Shown piece by piece: positions 37,529 through 46,419 of a stretch of DNA of 64,000 bases. Origin of the DNA: Synechococcus sp. PCC 6312. GTDB taxonomy: Bacteria; Cyanobacteriota; Cyanobacteriia; Thermosynechococcales; Thermosynechococcaceae. Both the position numbers and the translations under genes were made by a program. The stretch covers positions 2,295,501 to 2,359,500 of the forward strand of contig NC_019680.1 in the NCBI RefSeq assembly GCF_000316685.1, given 5' to 3'. Within the stretch, counting starts at the first letter, position 1; every line of letters starts with the position of its first letter. Below the pieces are notes generated by a model. The model had not been told where the DNA came from. It did not search any database and saw nothing but the letters and a program-made list of their open reading frames with translations.

Positions 37529-37833
37529 TCGTAATTCCCGATATCTCTATCGCAATCCTGATGGAATTTGGACCATGGGGTATTGGTTTTGCTGGAGTCA
37601 CAGCCTTGAATCGTTCTTGACTCAGGTAAGATTGCTGTATTTCTTGAACAGGCCCTTTCATACACTCATCTTTTACCTGCTTAGAAACTCTTGAATCCTG
37701 TCTTTAAAATCAATTAACTCATACATTTTAATCCCCACCTAATACCTAATTTCAAGCATCTCTATGTCACGCTTACTTATATAGCCACTTGATCGAGTAA
37801 TCGGTCAAATTTGAAACCATTGAAGAGAAAAAT
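37529..37833. other. Gap, AT-rich, no gene supported
   Basis: 305 bp after the DUF3120 gene. One plus-strand frame without a start reads YLYRNPDGIWTMGYWFCWSH and may be a fragment of something, but I cannot assign it. The last 100 bases are AT-rich and probably hold the promoter of the small gene at 37834. Confidence 0.3.
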
Positions 37834-38007
37834 ATGCCAAGACTCGTAGGTAAACAGTCAAATGGTAATTGGTTTGCAGGAATAACTCTTATTTTGACAA
37901 TTGCAGCCTTGGGATACCTAGAATATGCTGGAGCAATCAATCTTATTACTGGCATCGGTCTAGATAATAAGCTCAATGATCAGCCCCAACAGCAGCTAAA
38001 TCCCTAA
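37834..38007 (+). CDS. Small single-span membrane protein, 57 residues
   Basis: MPRLVGKQSNGNWFAGITLI then LTIAALGYLEYAGAINLITG and a Gln-rich tail (NDQPQQQLNP). One clear hydrophobic segment from about residue 14 to 34. Protein-like composition, a GAAGAGAAA stretch before the ATG as a modest ribosome site, and position 78 bp ahead of the PRC-barrel gene in the same direction support a real gene, perhaps in the same transcript. I know of no named family. Confidence 0.6.
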   Translation: MPRLVGKQSNGNWFAGITLILTIAALGYLEYAGAINLITGIGLDNKLNDQPQQQLNP

Positions 38008-38085
38008 AGATTCGATCAACCTTCATCCGCATTCTAATCAATCTACATGATTCGATCACGACCTTAATTGATAGGAGTACTAGAA

Positions 38086-39264
38086 ATGTATAAGGGTAGA
38101 GATTTTATCGGTAAGCCCTTGGTTTGTTACGAATCAGGTGAAAAGTTTGATAAGATTGAAGACTTAATTTTTGATCAGAACAGTAATCAACTCTTGGGAT
38201 TTCTTGTTAATGAGTCCAAGTGGTTTTCATCGACTCAAATTTTATTGCTAAAGGACGTGCAGGTCATTGGCCCCGATGCCGTGATTACACCCTCTAAAAG
38301 TACCATTGTAGCTGCCAAAGAAATTCCCGAAATTCATTATGTAATGGAACGGAATAATATTCTCAACGGGACTCGAATTCTTACTGTTGATGGCCATGAT
38401 TTAGGCGTTATTGTTGACCTTTATTTTGATGAGAAAACAGGACAGGTAGAGGGCTATGAGGTTTCTGGAGGATTATTTGCCGATACCTATTCTGGACGTT
38501 CATTTGTGCCTGCGTTGCAAACCTTGAAAATTGGTCGAGATGTTGCTTTTGTCCCGACTCAGACGGCTCAATTGATGGAAGAGCAAGTGGGTGGCATTAG
38601 AGGAGCCATGCAGACTGTTACAGATAAGGTACAAGAAACGGCTCAAGGCACTGGTGATAAAGTTCAGGAGTTAACCGAACAGGTTGTCCATGCGGTGGCT
38701 GGTTTTACAGTTGAGCAGGCCCAAGGACGACGAAGCCAGCAGTTTGTCCGGGCCAAAGAAGGTTCAATTATTACGGCTCCAGGTCAAATTGTCACCGAAC
38801 TGATCATTGAGCAAGCTAAAGTTACGGGCAAAGAAAAGGAATTACTCGAGGCGGTTGGTTTGACGACTCAAGGTGCAATGCGAGATCAGGCTGGTCAATT
38901 TATGACTGAAGCTGGAGATCGCCTCAAGTCCACTGGTGAAAACACGGGTGAGACTCTGCAATCGGGGGCGAAAGGTCTCTGGAGTCAAATCAAAGATTCG
39001 GCTAAAGAGATACAGGAGATGGGAACTGAAGCAATTGAGAAAAAACGGATTCAAGGTGCTCTTGGCCGGGCCGTAAGCCGAGTGATTCTTGATCAACAGG
39101 ATAATGTGATTTTGAACGTGGGTGAGTTGATTACCCATCAAGCCATTGCAAGTGCTCGCCAAGCTCAAGTTCTAGAGTTATTACTTAGCTCAGTTTACAC
39201 GGATAAACCTAACCTTACCCTTGAAGATATGCGAGCTCCTCATGCTGGTAGAGATGCCCTCTAA
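38086..39264 (+). CDS. PRC-barrel domain protein
   Basis: About 392 residues. Two PRC-barrel domains at the N-terminus: GRDFIGKPLVCYESGEKFDK IEDLIFD (residues about 3-75) and LNGTRILTVDGHDLGVIVDL YFDEKTGQVEGYEVSGGLF (about 85-160). Then an amphipathic repeat-like region (VTDKVQETAQGTGDKVQELT) resembling LEA-type stretches, twice, and a C-terminal part with another PRC-like segment (GRAVSRVILDQQDNVILNVG). PRC barrels occur in the photosynthetic H subunit, RimM and cyanobacterial stress or sporulation-like proteins. The likely role is protein or membrane association under stress, by inference only. AGGAG precedes the ATG; a TTG six codons upstream is less likely. Confidence 0.85.
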   Translation: MYKGRDFIGKPLVCYESGEKFDKIEDLIFDQNSNQLLGFLVNESKWFSSTQILLLKDVQVIGPDAVITPSKSTIVAAKEIPEIHYVMERNNILNGTRILTVDGHDLGVIVDLYFDEKTGQVEGYEVSGGLFADTYSGRSFVPALQTLKIGRDVAFVPTQTAQLMEEQVGGIRGAMQTVTDKVQETAQGTGDKVQELTEQVVHAVAGFTVEQAQGRRSQQFVRAKEGSIITAPGQIVTELIIEQAKVTGKEKELLEAVGLTTQGAMRDQAGQFMTEAGDRLKSTGENTGETLQSGAKGLWSQIKDSAKEIQEMGTEAIEKKRIQGALGRAVSRVILDQQDNVILNVGELITHQAIASARQAQVLELLLSSVYTDKPNLTLEDMRAPHAGRDAL

Positions 39265-39351
39265 TCTTAATTACAGCCCATTTCATTAAGTTTATTGTCG
39301 AGTAATTTCCTTGCTTATTAGCCCATGCCTAACCCTAAATAGGTAACGTTC

Positions 39352-39405
39352 TATAGCGTTACGCAAACTGTTCTGAGAGAGTCAAAATCTTAAAAGGACT
39401 GCGCC
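39352..39405 (+). repeat. Interspersed repeat, copy A
   Basis: About 54 bp beginning TATAGCGTTACGCAAACTGT and including the stretch TTCTGAGAGAGTCAAAATCT. A copy in the opposite orientation lies at 62062-62114; the two agree almost base for base apart from a 2-base indel and five substitutions. TATA at one end and inverted similarity between its ends suggest a mobile-element end or MITE. It is in the gap after the PRC-barrel gene. Confidence 0.7.
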
Positions 39406-39523
39406 TAGAAAGGATTTTCTGACTGATCCCAATAAGGGCCCTAAATGAGTAACCCTATAACGGGTACTGGACAAGGAGTAAGGCGCATCAACCCATAGAC
39501 TAATACCTTTATTAAGCAAAATG

Positions 39524-39551
39524 AGGGACACCTAAACAAGACGATGTCCCT
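39524..39551. terminator. Hairpin 50 bp downstream of rne
   Basis: Seven-base perfect stem AGGGACA/TGTCCCT with a 14-base loop, in the 3' flank shared by the convergent PRC-barrel and rne genes. Only short T runs follow on either strand (TTT on plus, TTTT after CA on minus), so it may work weakly in both directions. Confidence 0.4.
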
Positions 39552-39601
39552 TTGCTACCGTGCTGACCATCTGTCAACGTTAAAACTTGAGGCTCTCGCA
39601 A

Positions 39602-41740
39602 CTAGCGAATCTCAGTTCCGAAAGAAAGCTGTTCATCCCCCCCAGTGGTTCGCCGCCGCCGCCGCCTGACTCCTACGGCCAAACTTTCCGGTGTTTCAGA
39701 TTCAAGGGATGTTTCAATAATTGGGGCTGATTCAGTCTCCAGGGCCTGGGGTAGCATCACATCTAATGCTGGGTTCATAACGGCTGGCTCCACCACTGAC
39801 AGGCTCTCCAGAGGAGACTTAACGGCATCATGAAATTCCTGAGAGGCCACTTCTTCAGGGGCATAACCACTGGCTGGCTCCTCTCCCCGTTGGCCGGGAA
39901 TAGCGGCTCGGCTGATGGCTGGGGGGGGAACTGGGGCCTGGCCTGGGGCGGCAACAGAGACAATTGTGTTACGAGGGGATTTAACATCTCCGGTGTAGAG
40001 CACAAGGGGTGAAATTCCCATCAAAGCGTAAACATCCTGCTCAACCGTTGTCATCGTCACATTAATATGTTCAGGCGGCTCAATGGTGCGGGGGCGGGGG
40101 GTGGGTTTCCGACTCGGACGGCTACCAGTTTCGCTGCGGGGAGTCTCTGGCAGGACAATCCGGGATGTTGTCGCGGGTGCGGCCTCAGTCCGGGCTGTTT
40201 TAGCCACCGTGGCCGTCACATCTAGGGGCGGAGTAGAGTCTGGGCGGCCGCGACGGGGCAAGCTCCGAGATGGGGTTGGGGCCTGGCCTGGGGGAGAGCT
40301 GATGCCATTACTAACCCGAGGCCGTGTTGATCGCCGCCGGGAACTGGATACTTCTTGGTAGCCAGGGTGGTTTGTTAATTGCAATTCAATCCCATTCCCA
40401 CTGCCTAATTCTGGACGGTTTTGCACCTCTAGGGGACGGGATCGAGTCTCAATAATCCGCGGTGGAATGACCCGCTCGACAATTTCCCCAGGACTGTCAT
40501 CGGGATAGCCGGGTAAATGGACTAAATGGCCTAAGCCCCCACAACTACGACAAGGACGACCAAACAACTCATAAATATTTTGCCCTTGGCGTTTGCGGGT
40601 TAACTCCACCAGGCCCAGTTCTGACAGTTGGGCAATTTGAGGACGTGCTTTATCAGCCCGCAGTGCCTTACTAAAATGCTCCAAAAGCTGCAACTGATCC
40701 CGGCGGGTATCCATATCAATGAAGTCAACAATGATCACCCCGGCCAAGTTCCGCAGCTTGAGTTGGCGGGCAATTTCTGTCGCGGCCTCACAGTTTGTCC
40801 ACAACACCGTTTCCCGAGCCGTTGCTGAACGAGTAAAGGAGCCAGAGTTGACATCAATAACCGTTAAGGCCTCCGTTGGCTCAATAATCACATATCCCCC
40901 GGAAGGCAAGTCCACTCGTGGCTTTAAGGCTTCGCGAATGGCCGCATTGACTCGGAAATAGTCCAAAATCGGAATCGCTTCTTGGTGGTAGTCAATTAAC
41001 ACCCCCACGGGTAACTTACTTTCGTTCCAGGCCATCAGGTTTTGCTTGACCCGCTTGACACTCTCCGGCACATCCACCACAATCCGGTTGACATCAGAGC
41101 TATAGACATCCCGTAAAACCCGCTGGACAAAGTCATCATCCCGTCCCAATAAGGCTGGGGCCCTGGTGGATTGGGCCTGTTGCTGAATCGTTTCCCATTG
41201 CCGTTGGAGAGCCTCTAGATCCTCAAGAATCGCCTCCTCGGCCACGCCTTCTGCTTCTGTGCGAACGAGTAATCCCATCCCCGCAGGTTTAACCAAAATA
41301 GCTAAAGCCCGTAAGCGATGCCGTTCTGCTTCACTAAGAATCCGCCGTGACAGGTTAACCCCGCGTCCAAAGGGCATCAGGACTAAGTACCGCCCCGGTA
41401 AGGAAATGTTCCCCGTCAGCCTGGGTCCCTTATTGCCCGTGGGTTCCTTCATCACCTGGACAAGCACTTTTTGCTGGGGAGTTAGCAGTTCTGTAATTGC
41501 CCCCGCCGACCGCCGTAACCGTAAGGGGCCGAGATCTGTAACATGAATAAATCCGTTTTGGGTGGCATCTCCAAGGTTGATAAAGGCGGCATCAATCCCG
41601 GGCAAGACGTTTTCGACAATCCCCAGGTAAACATCACTAATTTGATAACTACCTGAGGCAACAATGAGTTCTTGAATTTGATCTTCTGAAATCACAGCGG
41701 CCAGGCGATGCTGTTCCGCAATAATAATTTGTTTCGACAT
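39602..41740 (-). CDS. rne: Ribonuclease E/G
   Basis: Endoribonuclease that starts mRNA decay and processes rRNA. About 712 residues from the conserved start MSKQIIIAEQHRLAAVISED. S1 domain at about 35-120 (DVYLGIVENVLPGIDAAFIN), RNase H-like and 5'-sensor parts, then the DNase I-like catalytic region with EALTVIDVNSGSFTRSATAR and LAGVIIVDFIDMDTRRDQLQ holding the two metal-binding Asp residues, and the zinc-link CRSCGGLG near residue 400. The C-terminal 300 residues are disordered, Pro/Arg-rich and end with RRRRRTTGGDEQLSFGTEIR, like the Arg-rich tail that in other cyanobacteria binds partners. In-frame codons upstream of 41740 are untranslated leader. Confidence 0.95.
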   Translation of the reverse strand: MSKQIIIAEQHRLAAVISEDQIQELIVASGSYQISDVYLGIVENVLPGIDAAFINLGDATQNGFIHVTDLGPLRLRRSAGAITELLTPQQKVLVQVMKEPTGNKGPRLTGNISLPGRYLVLMPFGRGVNLSRRILSEAERHRLRALAILVKPAGMGLLVRTEAEGVAEEAILEDLEALQRQWETIQQQAQSTRAPALLGRDDDFVQRVLRDVYSSDVNRIVVDVPESVKRVKQNLMAWNESKLPVGVLIDYHQEAIPILDYFRVNAAIREALKPRVDLPSGGYVIIEPTEALTVIDVNSGSFTRSATARETVLWTNCEAATEIARQLKLRNLAGVIIVDFIDMDTRRDQLQLLEHFSKALRADKARPQIAQLSELGLVELTRKRQGQNIYELFGRPCRSCGGLGHLVHLPGYPDDSPGEIVERVIPPRIIETRSRPLEVQNRPELGSGNGIELQLTNHPGYQEVSSSRRRSTRPRVSNGISSPPGQAPTPSRSLPRRGRPDSTPPLDVTATVAKTARTEAAPATTSRIVLPETPRSETGSRPSRKPTPRPRTIEPPEHINVTMTTVEQDVYALMGISPLVLYTGDVKSPRNTIVSVAAPGQAPVPPPAISRAAIPGQRGEEPASGYAPEEVASQEFHDAVKSPLESLSVVEPAVMNPALDVMLPQALETESAPIIETSLESETPESLAVGVRRRRRRTTGGDEQLSFGTEIR

Positions 41741-42363
41741 TAAGATTTTCCTGCACGATGGGGAAAAAGCCAGGGATGACTGGGAAAGCGAGACTGTTAA
41801 CGCTACACAACTGGCTGCTAGGTTCTGAGTCTGGATCAATGGGGTGATGATCGTTGCCGTCAACCAGGCCAAGTCCGTGGCTTGGAAATGATCTACCTAA
41901 TAATGCTTTGGGGGAATTGCGAGTCAGCAAAAGCTAAGAAAGTCCAGGCCTAAAAGCCAGCCCAACAGCGATGTCCAGATAAATCTGTTAAGGAAGCTGT
42001 AGCAAGTGTCAGTGGTGACAAGTCAAGAGGTTACAGTTCCAAATTTTTATGGCTTTACCTAGGAGTCTCTAACCCAGGCCCGGAGTCTAAACAAAACCTT
42101 ACCCCGTCACCATAATCTCCAAAAACCAGAACGGGTGGCATAATCCAGTTATCCCGATTGAATCGAATTATAGCGATCTGGGGGGAACTTGGCTAGGGGG
42201 TGGGACGAAAAAATTAACTAGAGTAGTGTGCCAGTTCGCAAACCTGTTGGGACAGTTGCCCGGCTATTCAGATTAAGCGTCAGGATACTATATTTAAGCA
42301 ATGTGAACATTTGCAAATTTTGCCAACTAGTTCTGACCTGAAAGGGTGGAGGAGCACGGATCC
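41741..42363. promoter_or_regulatory. Long leader of rne and promoter region of hpnH
   Basis: 623 bp without a gene, between divergent rne and hpnH. On the minus strand a TATAAT hexamer lies at 42167-42172 with no strong -35 hexamer; starting there, rne would have a leader of about 420 nt. Long rne leaders serve autoregulation in E. coli and occur in cyanobacteria. On the plus strand TATATT at 42289-42294 is a possible -10 for hpnH, and GGTGGAGGAG just before 42364 is its ribosome site. Confidence 0.4.
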
Positions 42364-43377
42364 ATGGGTGTCACGATTAAGCAAGCCGTAGAAATTGCCA
42401 CATATATTATTTCCAAACGATTCCAGGGCCAAAAGCGTTTTCCCCTCACCTTAATGCTCGAACCCTTGTTTCGCTGCAATTTGGCCTGCACGGGTTGTGG
42501 CAAAATCCAACACCCCAATGAAATCCTTCGCAAACAACTTACTCCGGAAGAATGTTTCCATGCGGCCGAAGAATGTGGCGCGCCGGTGGTGGCCATTCCT
42601 GGGGGCGAACCCTTGCTCCATCCCCAAATTGATGAAATTGTCGCTGGCCTGGTGGCGCGGCGGAAGTTTGTCTATCTCTGTAGTAATGGGATTCTGCTGG
42701 AAAAAAATCTGCATCGATTCCAACCTTCCCCCTATTTGACCTTTAGTATTCACCTGGATGGCCTGCGAGAGTGGCATGACAAATGTGTGGATCGCGAGGG
42801 GGTTTTTGATACGGCCGTCCAAGCGATTAAAGCCGCCAAAGCCAAAGGGTTCCGGGTCACCACCAACACGACCATTTTTGAAGGGGCCAACGTGGCCGAA
42901 ATGCAAAAGTTCTTTGACTTTGTTTCGACCTTGGGTGTGGATGGGATGATGATTTCCCCGGGCTACGCCTATGAGTGGGCCCCAGATCAGGAGCATTTTC
43001 TCAAGCGGGACCAGACCAAGCAACTTTTCCGAGAAATTCTGGCTCCGTTGTACTCCGGGCAGAAAAAATGGAATTTCAACCATAATCCCCTGTTTTTAGA
43101 CTTCCTGATTGGTGAGAAGGATTATGAATGTACCCCTTGGGGAATGCCGAGTTACAGTGTCCTGGGCTGGCAAAAACCCTGCTACTTGCTGAATGAAGGG
43201 CATTACCAAACCTATAAGGAGCTTTTAGACGAAACAAATTGGGACAACTACGGGCGGGACAGTGGCAATCCCAAATGTCGTGATTGCATGGTACATTGCG
43301 GCTATGAACCCACGGCGGCTTTGGATGCCTTTAATCCGGCTAATATGGCTCGGGCAGCGGGGAGTCTCTTGGGTTAA
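42364..43377 (+). CDS. hpnH: Adenosyl-hopene transferase HpnH (radical SAM)
   Basis: Radical SAM enzyme that attaches a 5'-deoxyadenosyl group to diploptene, the first step towards extended bacteriohopanepolyols in the membrane. About 337 residues. The cluster motif is [15 protein letters not shown] (CxxxCxxC), followed by [18 protein letters not shown] and LCSNGILL; a C-terminal Cys group ([20 protein letters not shown]) is also typical of HpnH. Start at 42364 ([20 protein letters not shown]) with a GGAGGAG site upstream; an ATG 6 codons earlier overlaps that site. No squalene-hopene cyclase gene nearby. Confidence 0.95.
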   Translation: MGVTIKQAVEIATYIISKRFQGQKRFPLTLMLEPLFRCNLACTGCGKIQHPNEILRKQLTPEECFHAAEECGAPVVAIPGGEPLLHPQIDEIVAGLVARRKFVYLCSNGILLEKNLHRFQPSPYLTFSIHLDGLREWHDKCVDREGVFDTAVQAIKAAKAKGFRVTTNTTIFEGANVAEMQKFFDFVSTLGVDGMMISPGYAYEWAPDQEHFLKRDQTKQLFREILAPLYSGQKKWNFNHNPLFLDFLIGEKDYECTPWGMPSYSVLGWQKPCYLLNEGHYQTYKELLDETNWDNYGRDSGNPKCRDCMVHCGYEPTAALDAFNPANMARAAGSLLG

Positions 43378-43508
43378 CCTAATTTCCTCTCCAAGATTAC
43401 CCAAACGCTGGCTAATTCTTCTACACTAATGAGTACGCAAATGTCTTTCCCTAGAGTCACTCTGGCTGCTGGGGATTTTTACTTTTTTGGAATAAGTTTT
43501 TAGTAGGA

Positions 43509-45110
43509 GTGCGGGAATTTAAAAGGGTGGTAAGGCAGGACTGGCATTGGGAAGGACTTGGGCTAGCCGGGGGCTGTTTGGGCCTGGGATTGGCCTGGGG
43601 TCTGGTGGGCTGTGGGGCTGGGAACTCAACAGTGCGCCTCTCCAGTGGTCGTCCCGATAGTTTTTACCATCAGTTAGGAGAGAAAATTACCCAGGTCACC
43701 CAGGCCGAGGTGGGCTTGAATCTGGAAGGTCTACCGTCTTCCGGTTCAACGCAAAATTTAACCCGACTCCAGGCCCATCAGGTGGATTTTGCCCTGACTC
43801 AGTTGGATGTGGCGGTGGCGGCGATGGAGAAGCGGCAAATTAAGGCGGTTGCAGTTCTATCCCAAGAACCGATTCATGTGATTACGACCACCACATCTGG
43901 GGTGCGGAAATTAGCAGATTTACAAAATCGGCAAGTTGGGATTGGCCCGCCTGGGGGTGGCCCGAGTTATACTGCCAAGGTGATTTTTGCCAATCAAAAT
44001 ATCCAAGTTCAAGCGGATGAGAGTCCCCTCGACCAGGCCCTCGATAAATTAACTAAAAATCAACTGGCAGCCGTAGTCTATGTGGGCAGTGTGGGGGGAA
44101 ATTTAACCCTGCGGCAATGGTTCAAAACCCAGGCCAACCTGAAGCTCATCTCAATGCCCCCCAGTTTAATTAACTACCTCTCAATCCGGGAGCCCGATGC
44201 CTATTTTCCCACGCGGATTTTGCAGGGTTCCTATTCCGCTAATCCCCCGATTCCCCCTGAGGATATTGCCACCTTCAGCACCTCAACGGTCTTGGCTACT
44301 CGCGCAGATGTCAGTGATCAGGTTGTGGGGTTGGTGACTTGGGCAATTTTGGACTCGGCGCGGGAGTTTGCCCTGTTTTATCCCGAATTACAAACTGGGG
44401 ATGCAACCCGTTTATTGCAGCAGGGCCTGTTCTATGTCCATCCAGCGGCTAGTGATGTTTATAAATCCGGTGATCCCCGCAGTGCCTGGGTGCGCTATTG
44501 GGAAAATAATAATGATCTCCAGGCCGGGGTGATGATCCTGGTGTTGTCCAGTGTGGTGGGGATTGTCTTGCAGTATTGGCGATATCAGCGTTCCCAAAAG
44601 GTGATGGCAATTACGACCAAGCGGATTACGGAATTGAAACAACTCTTACCGGATTATCCTGACCAGGCCTTGCAAGGAATTGAAGAATTAAACCAAGAAC
44701 AGCGATTGATGTTTATTGATGGCAAAATTAATGCCGAAGCCTACGACCAGGCACAGCATCGCGCCCAACGGTTTTCGGAGCAGTGCCAAGTTTTAATTCA
44801 AGAGAAACGGAATCAGGCAATTTTGAAGACTTTACTGTTAGTGGATGACTGGCAAGCCACCCTACAAACCAGGCCGGAAGAGGCCTTAACAAAGCTCAAG
44901 GATCTGCGTCTGAGTTATCGACAAATGTTGATTGAGAATCAGGTGAATATTCAGGATTACATTGAATTAATGGAACTCACTCTGATGTCCTTAACCACCT
45001 TTGCGCCCACCTATGTGAGTGAATATCCCCTCATGGAGCCGCTCACTCATTTGGAGGGTGATTCCCGGCCGAGTCAAACACCGTCAGCAGTGATGAATGA
45101 GGATCGTTAG
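43509..45110 (+). CDS. TAXI-family solute-binding protein with membrane anchor and cytosolic tail
   Basis: 533 residues. N-terminal hydrophobic segment ending LVGCGAGNS is a lipoprotein-like signal. Residues about 40-315 match TAXI-type periplasmic binding proteins of TRAP transporters: VRLSSGRPDSFYHQLGEKIT, GSTQNLTRLQAHQVDFALTQ, RQVGIGPPGGGPSYTAKVIF. Then comes a membrane segment (LQAGVMILVLSSVVGIVLQYW, near 340) and a charged, helical cytosolic domain (QKVMAITTKRITELKQLLPD ...). Ordinary TAXI proteins lack the last two parts and sit beside a TRAP permease; none is here. A sensing or signalling role is possible. Start is GTG 43509, with AGGA unusually close. Its last 4 bases overlap dam. Confidence 0.8.
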   Translation: MREFKRVVRQDWHWEGLGLAGGCLGLGLAWGLVGCGAGNSTVRLSSGRPDSFYHQLGEKITQVTQAEVGLNLEGLPSSGSTQNLTRLQAHQVDFALTQLDVAVAAMEKRQIKAVAVLSQEPIHVITTTTSGVRKLADLQNRQVGIGPPGGGPSYTAKVIFANQNIQVQADESPLDQALDKLTKNQLAAVVYVGSVGGNLTLRQWFKTQANLKLISMPPSLINYLSIREPDAYFPTRILQGSYSANPPIPPEDIATFSTSTVLATRADVSDQVVGLVTWAILDSAREFALFYPELQTGDATRLLQQGLFYVHPAASDVYKSGDPRSAWVRYWENNNDLQAGVMILVLSSVVGIVLQYWRYQRSQKVMAITTKRITELKQLLPDYPDQALQGIEELNQEQRLMFIDGKINAEAYDQAQHRAQRFSEQCQVLIQEKRNQAILKTLLLVDDWQATLQTRPEEALTKLKDLRLSYRQMLIENQVNIQDYIELMELTLMSLTTFAPTYVSEYPLMEPLTHLEGDSRPSQTPSAVMNEDR

Positions 45111-46084
45111 CCAATTTGCTCAGGTAATGTTTCAACAAGATAGTTGAGGATCAACAGTTCACTGACCGGGCCGCGTTTGCTGGGGTTACTATTGATGGCC
45201 CGCTTGGCCTGGAGGCGGTAAATCTGAAAGGAATCATAGAGGGTTTCAAAAAAGTTATCCTCTGGATCTTTATTGTGGGGATCGGAGTTACTCAGGAGCA
45301 GTTTGGCCCCGCGCTGATCTAACTCTCGCGCAAAGGTTGCTAACCGGGTTTGTTCGTGATCCGTAAAGTTACCTTGGGCATAGGCTTTGAAGCTGGCAGT
45401 TTTGCTAATCGGGCGATAGGGGGGATCAAAGTAAACAAAGGTTTGAGGGTTGACAAAGGGGCGAATGAGTTCAAAGTCACCTCGCAAGATTTTTACAGAC
45501 GATAGGAGTTCGGCAACCCGTTGGAGATTGTCCGGTTGACAAATTCGCGGTCGAATATACCGCCCAAAGGGAACATTAAACTCACCTTTTTGATTCACCC
45601 GAAATAGGCCATTAAAACAGGTGCGATTCAAAAAAATTAATTGGGCTGTATGCTGAATTTCCGGGTCGGCTACACGGGCATAGTTAATCTTAGTTTGGGT
45701 TTGGTTAAAGGCTTGGCGAATGGCATAAAACATGGCTTCCCGCTCGGACTCAGGGGCCTGGAGATATTGGCTTTCTAGGATAGCTAAGGCTGAAATTAAT
45801 TCCCTAACTTGGGCTTGAATGACCCGATAGGCTAGGACAATTTCTGGGTTGACATCGGCAATGATTAGATTTTTGACAGGATAGTGTTGGGCAACTTCTA
45901 AAAATACGGCCCCACCACCGATGAAGGGTTCAATATAGGTTTCAATTTCACCGTTCATGAGTGCCAGGGGGAGGTAGGGAATGATTTGCCCGATGAGTTG
46001 GGATTTACCACCGGCCCACTTGAGAAATGGCCTGGCCTGGGGGTGTAGAGCTTTGCGGGTTCGTAGATGCAGAGGACGCGGCAA
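45107..46084 (-). CDS. dam: Dam-type adenine-N6 DNA methyltransferase
   Basis: 325 residues of the alpha-type adenine methyltransferases (Dam, M.DpnII), which methylate GATC. Order of motifs: RPFLKWAGGKSQLIGQIIPY (X), YIEPFIGGGAVFLEVA (I), NRTCFNGLFRVNQKGEFNVP FG (target recognition) and FVYFDPPYRP (IV, DPPY). Family members in cyanobacteria without a restriction partner are thought to be housekeeping methylases; no endonuclease gene is adjacent. The C-terminus shares 4 bp with the convergent TAXI gene. Confidence 0.92.
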   Translation of the reverse strand: MPRPLHLRTRKALHPQARPFLKWAGGKSQLIGQIIPYLPLALMNGEIETYIEPFIGGGAVFLEVAQHYPVKNLIIADVNPEIVLAYRVIQAQVRELISALAILESQYLQAPESEREAMFYAIRQAFNQTQTKINYARVADPEIQHTAQLIFLNRTCFNGLFRVNQKGEFNVPFGRYIRPRICQPDNLQRVAELLSSVKILRGDFELIRPFVNPQTFVYFDPPYRPISKTASFKAYAQGNFTDHEQTRLATFARELDQRGAKLLLSNSDPHNKDPEDNFFETLYDSFQIYRLQAKRAINSNPSKRGPVSELLILNYLVETLPEQIG

Positions 46085-46419
46085 TTGACTGCCCTAGAAA
46101 GCATTTTCATCATCCTATCTCACCTCTCTTGAGATGCAAACCATCGTCACTGGCCTGGGACTGAGTGAAGGAATCTAACTTAAAGCGCATTGATGTCGAT
46201 GTCTCGGCGGTAGTCTTAAAGAGGTCGCGATTAATTATCGAGTGGTATCCTTTAAGCATGAACTCATTTTCCTAAGCAAGATTCATTCCGAGGTAAATTA
46301 GGGGGATGTCTTTTTTAAGTCTCAACGGAAATCTTGATATATCAATATGTGTAGGCTGGGCTGGGATCTGTCCCATTGACAGTTGATTAAGCCTAGGTTT
46401 AGTCTGTTTGAATTGGGAA
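46085..46419. other. Gap before a membrane protein gene
   Basis: No gene, tRNA or repeat seen in these 335 bp. They separate dam from the next gene, which is divergent, so promoters for both are expected here but I cannot single one out. Confidence 0.3.

Noticed and set aside
42451-43083. 210-codon frame opposite hpnH
   Set aside because: Entirely antisense to a conserved radical SAM gene; no domain seen.
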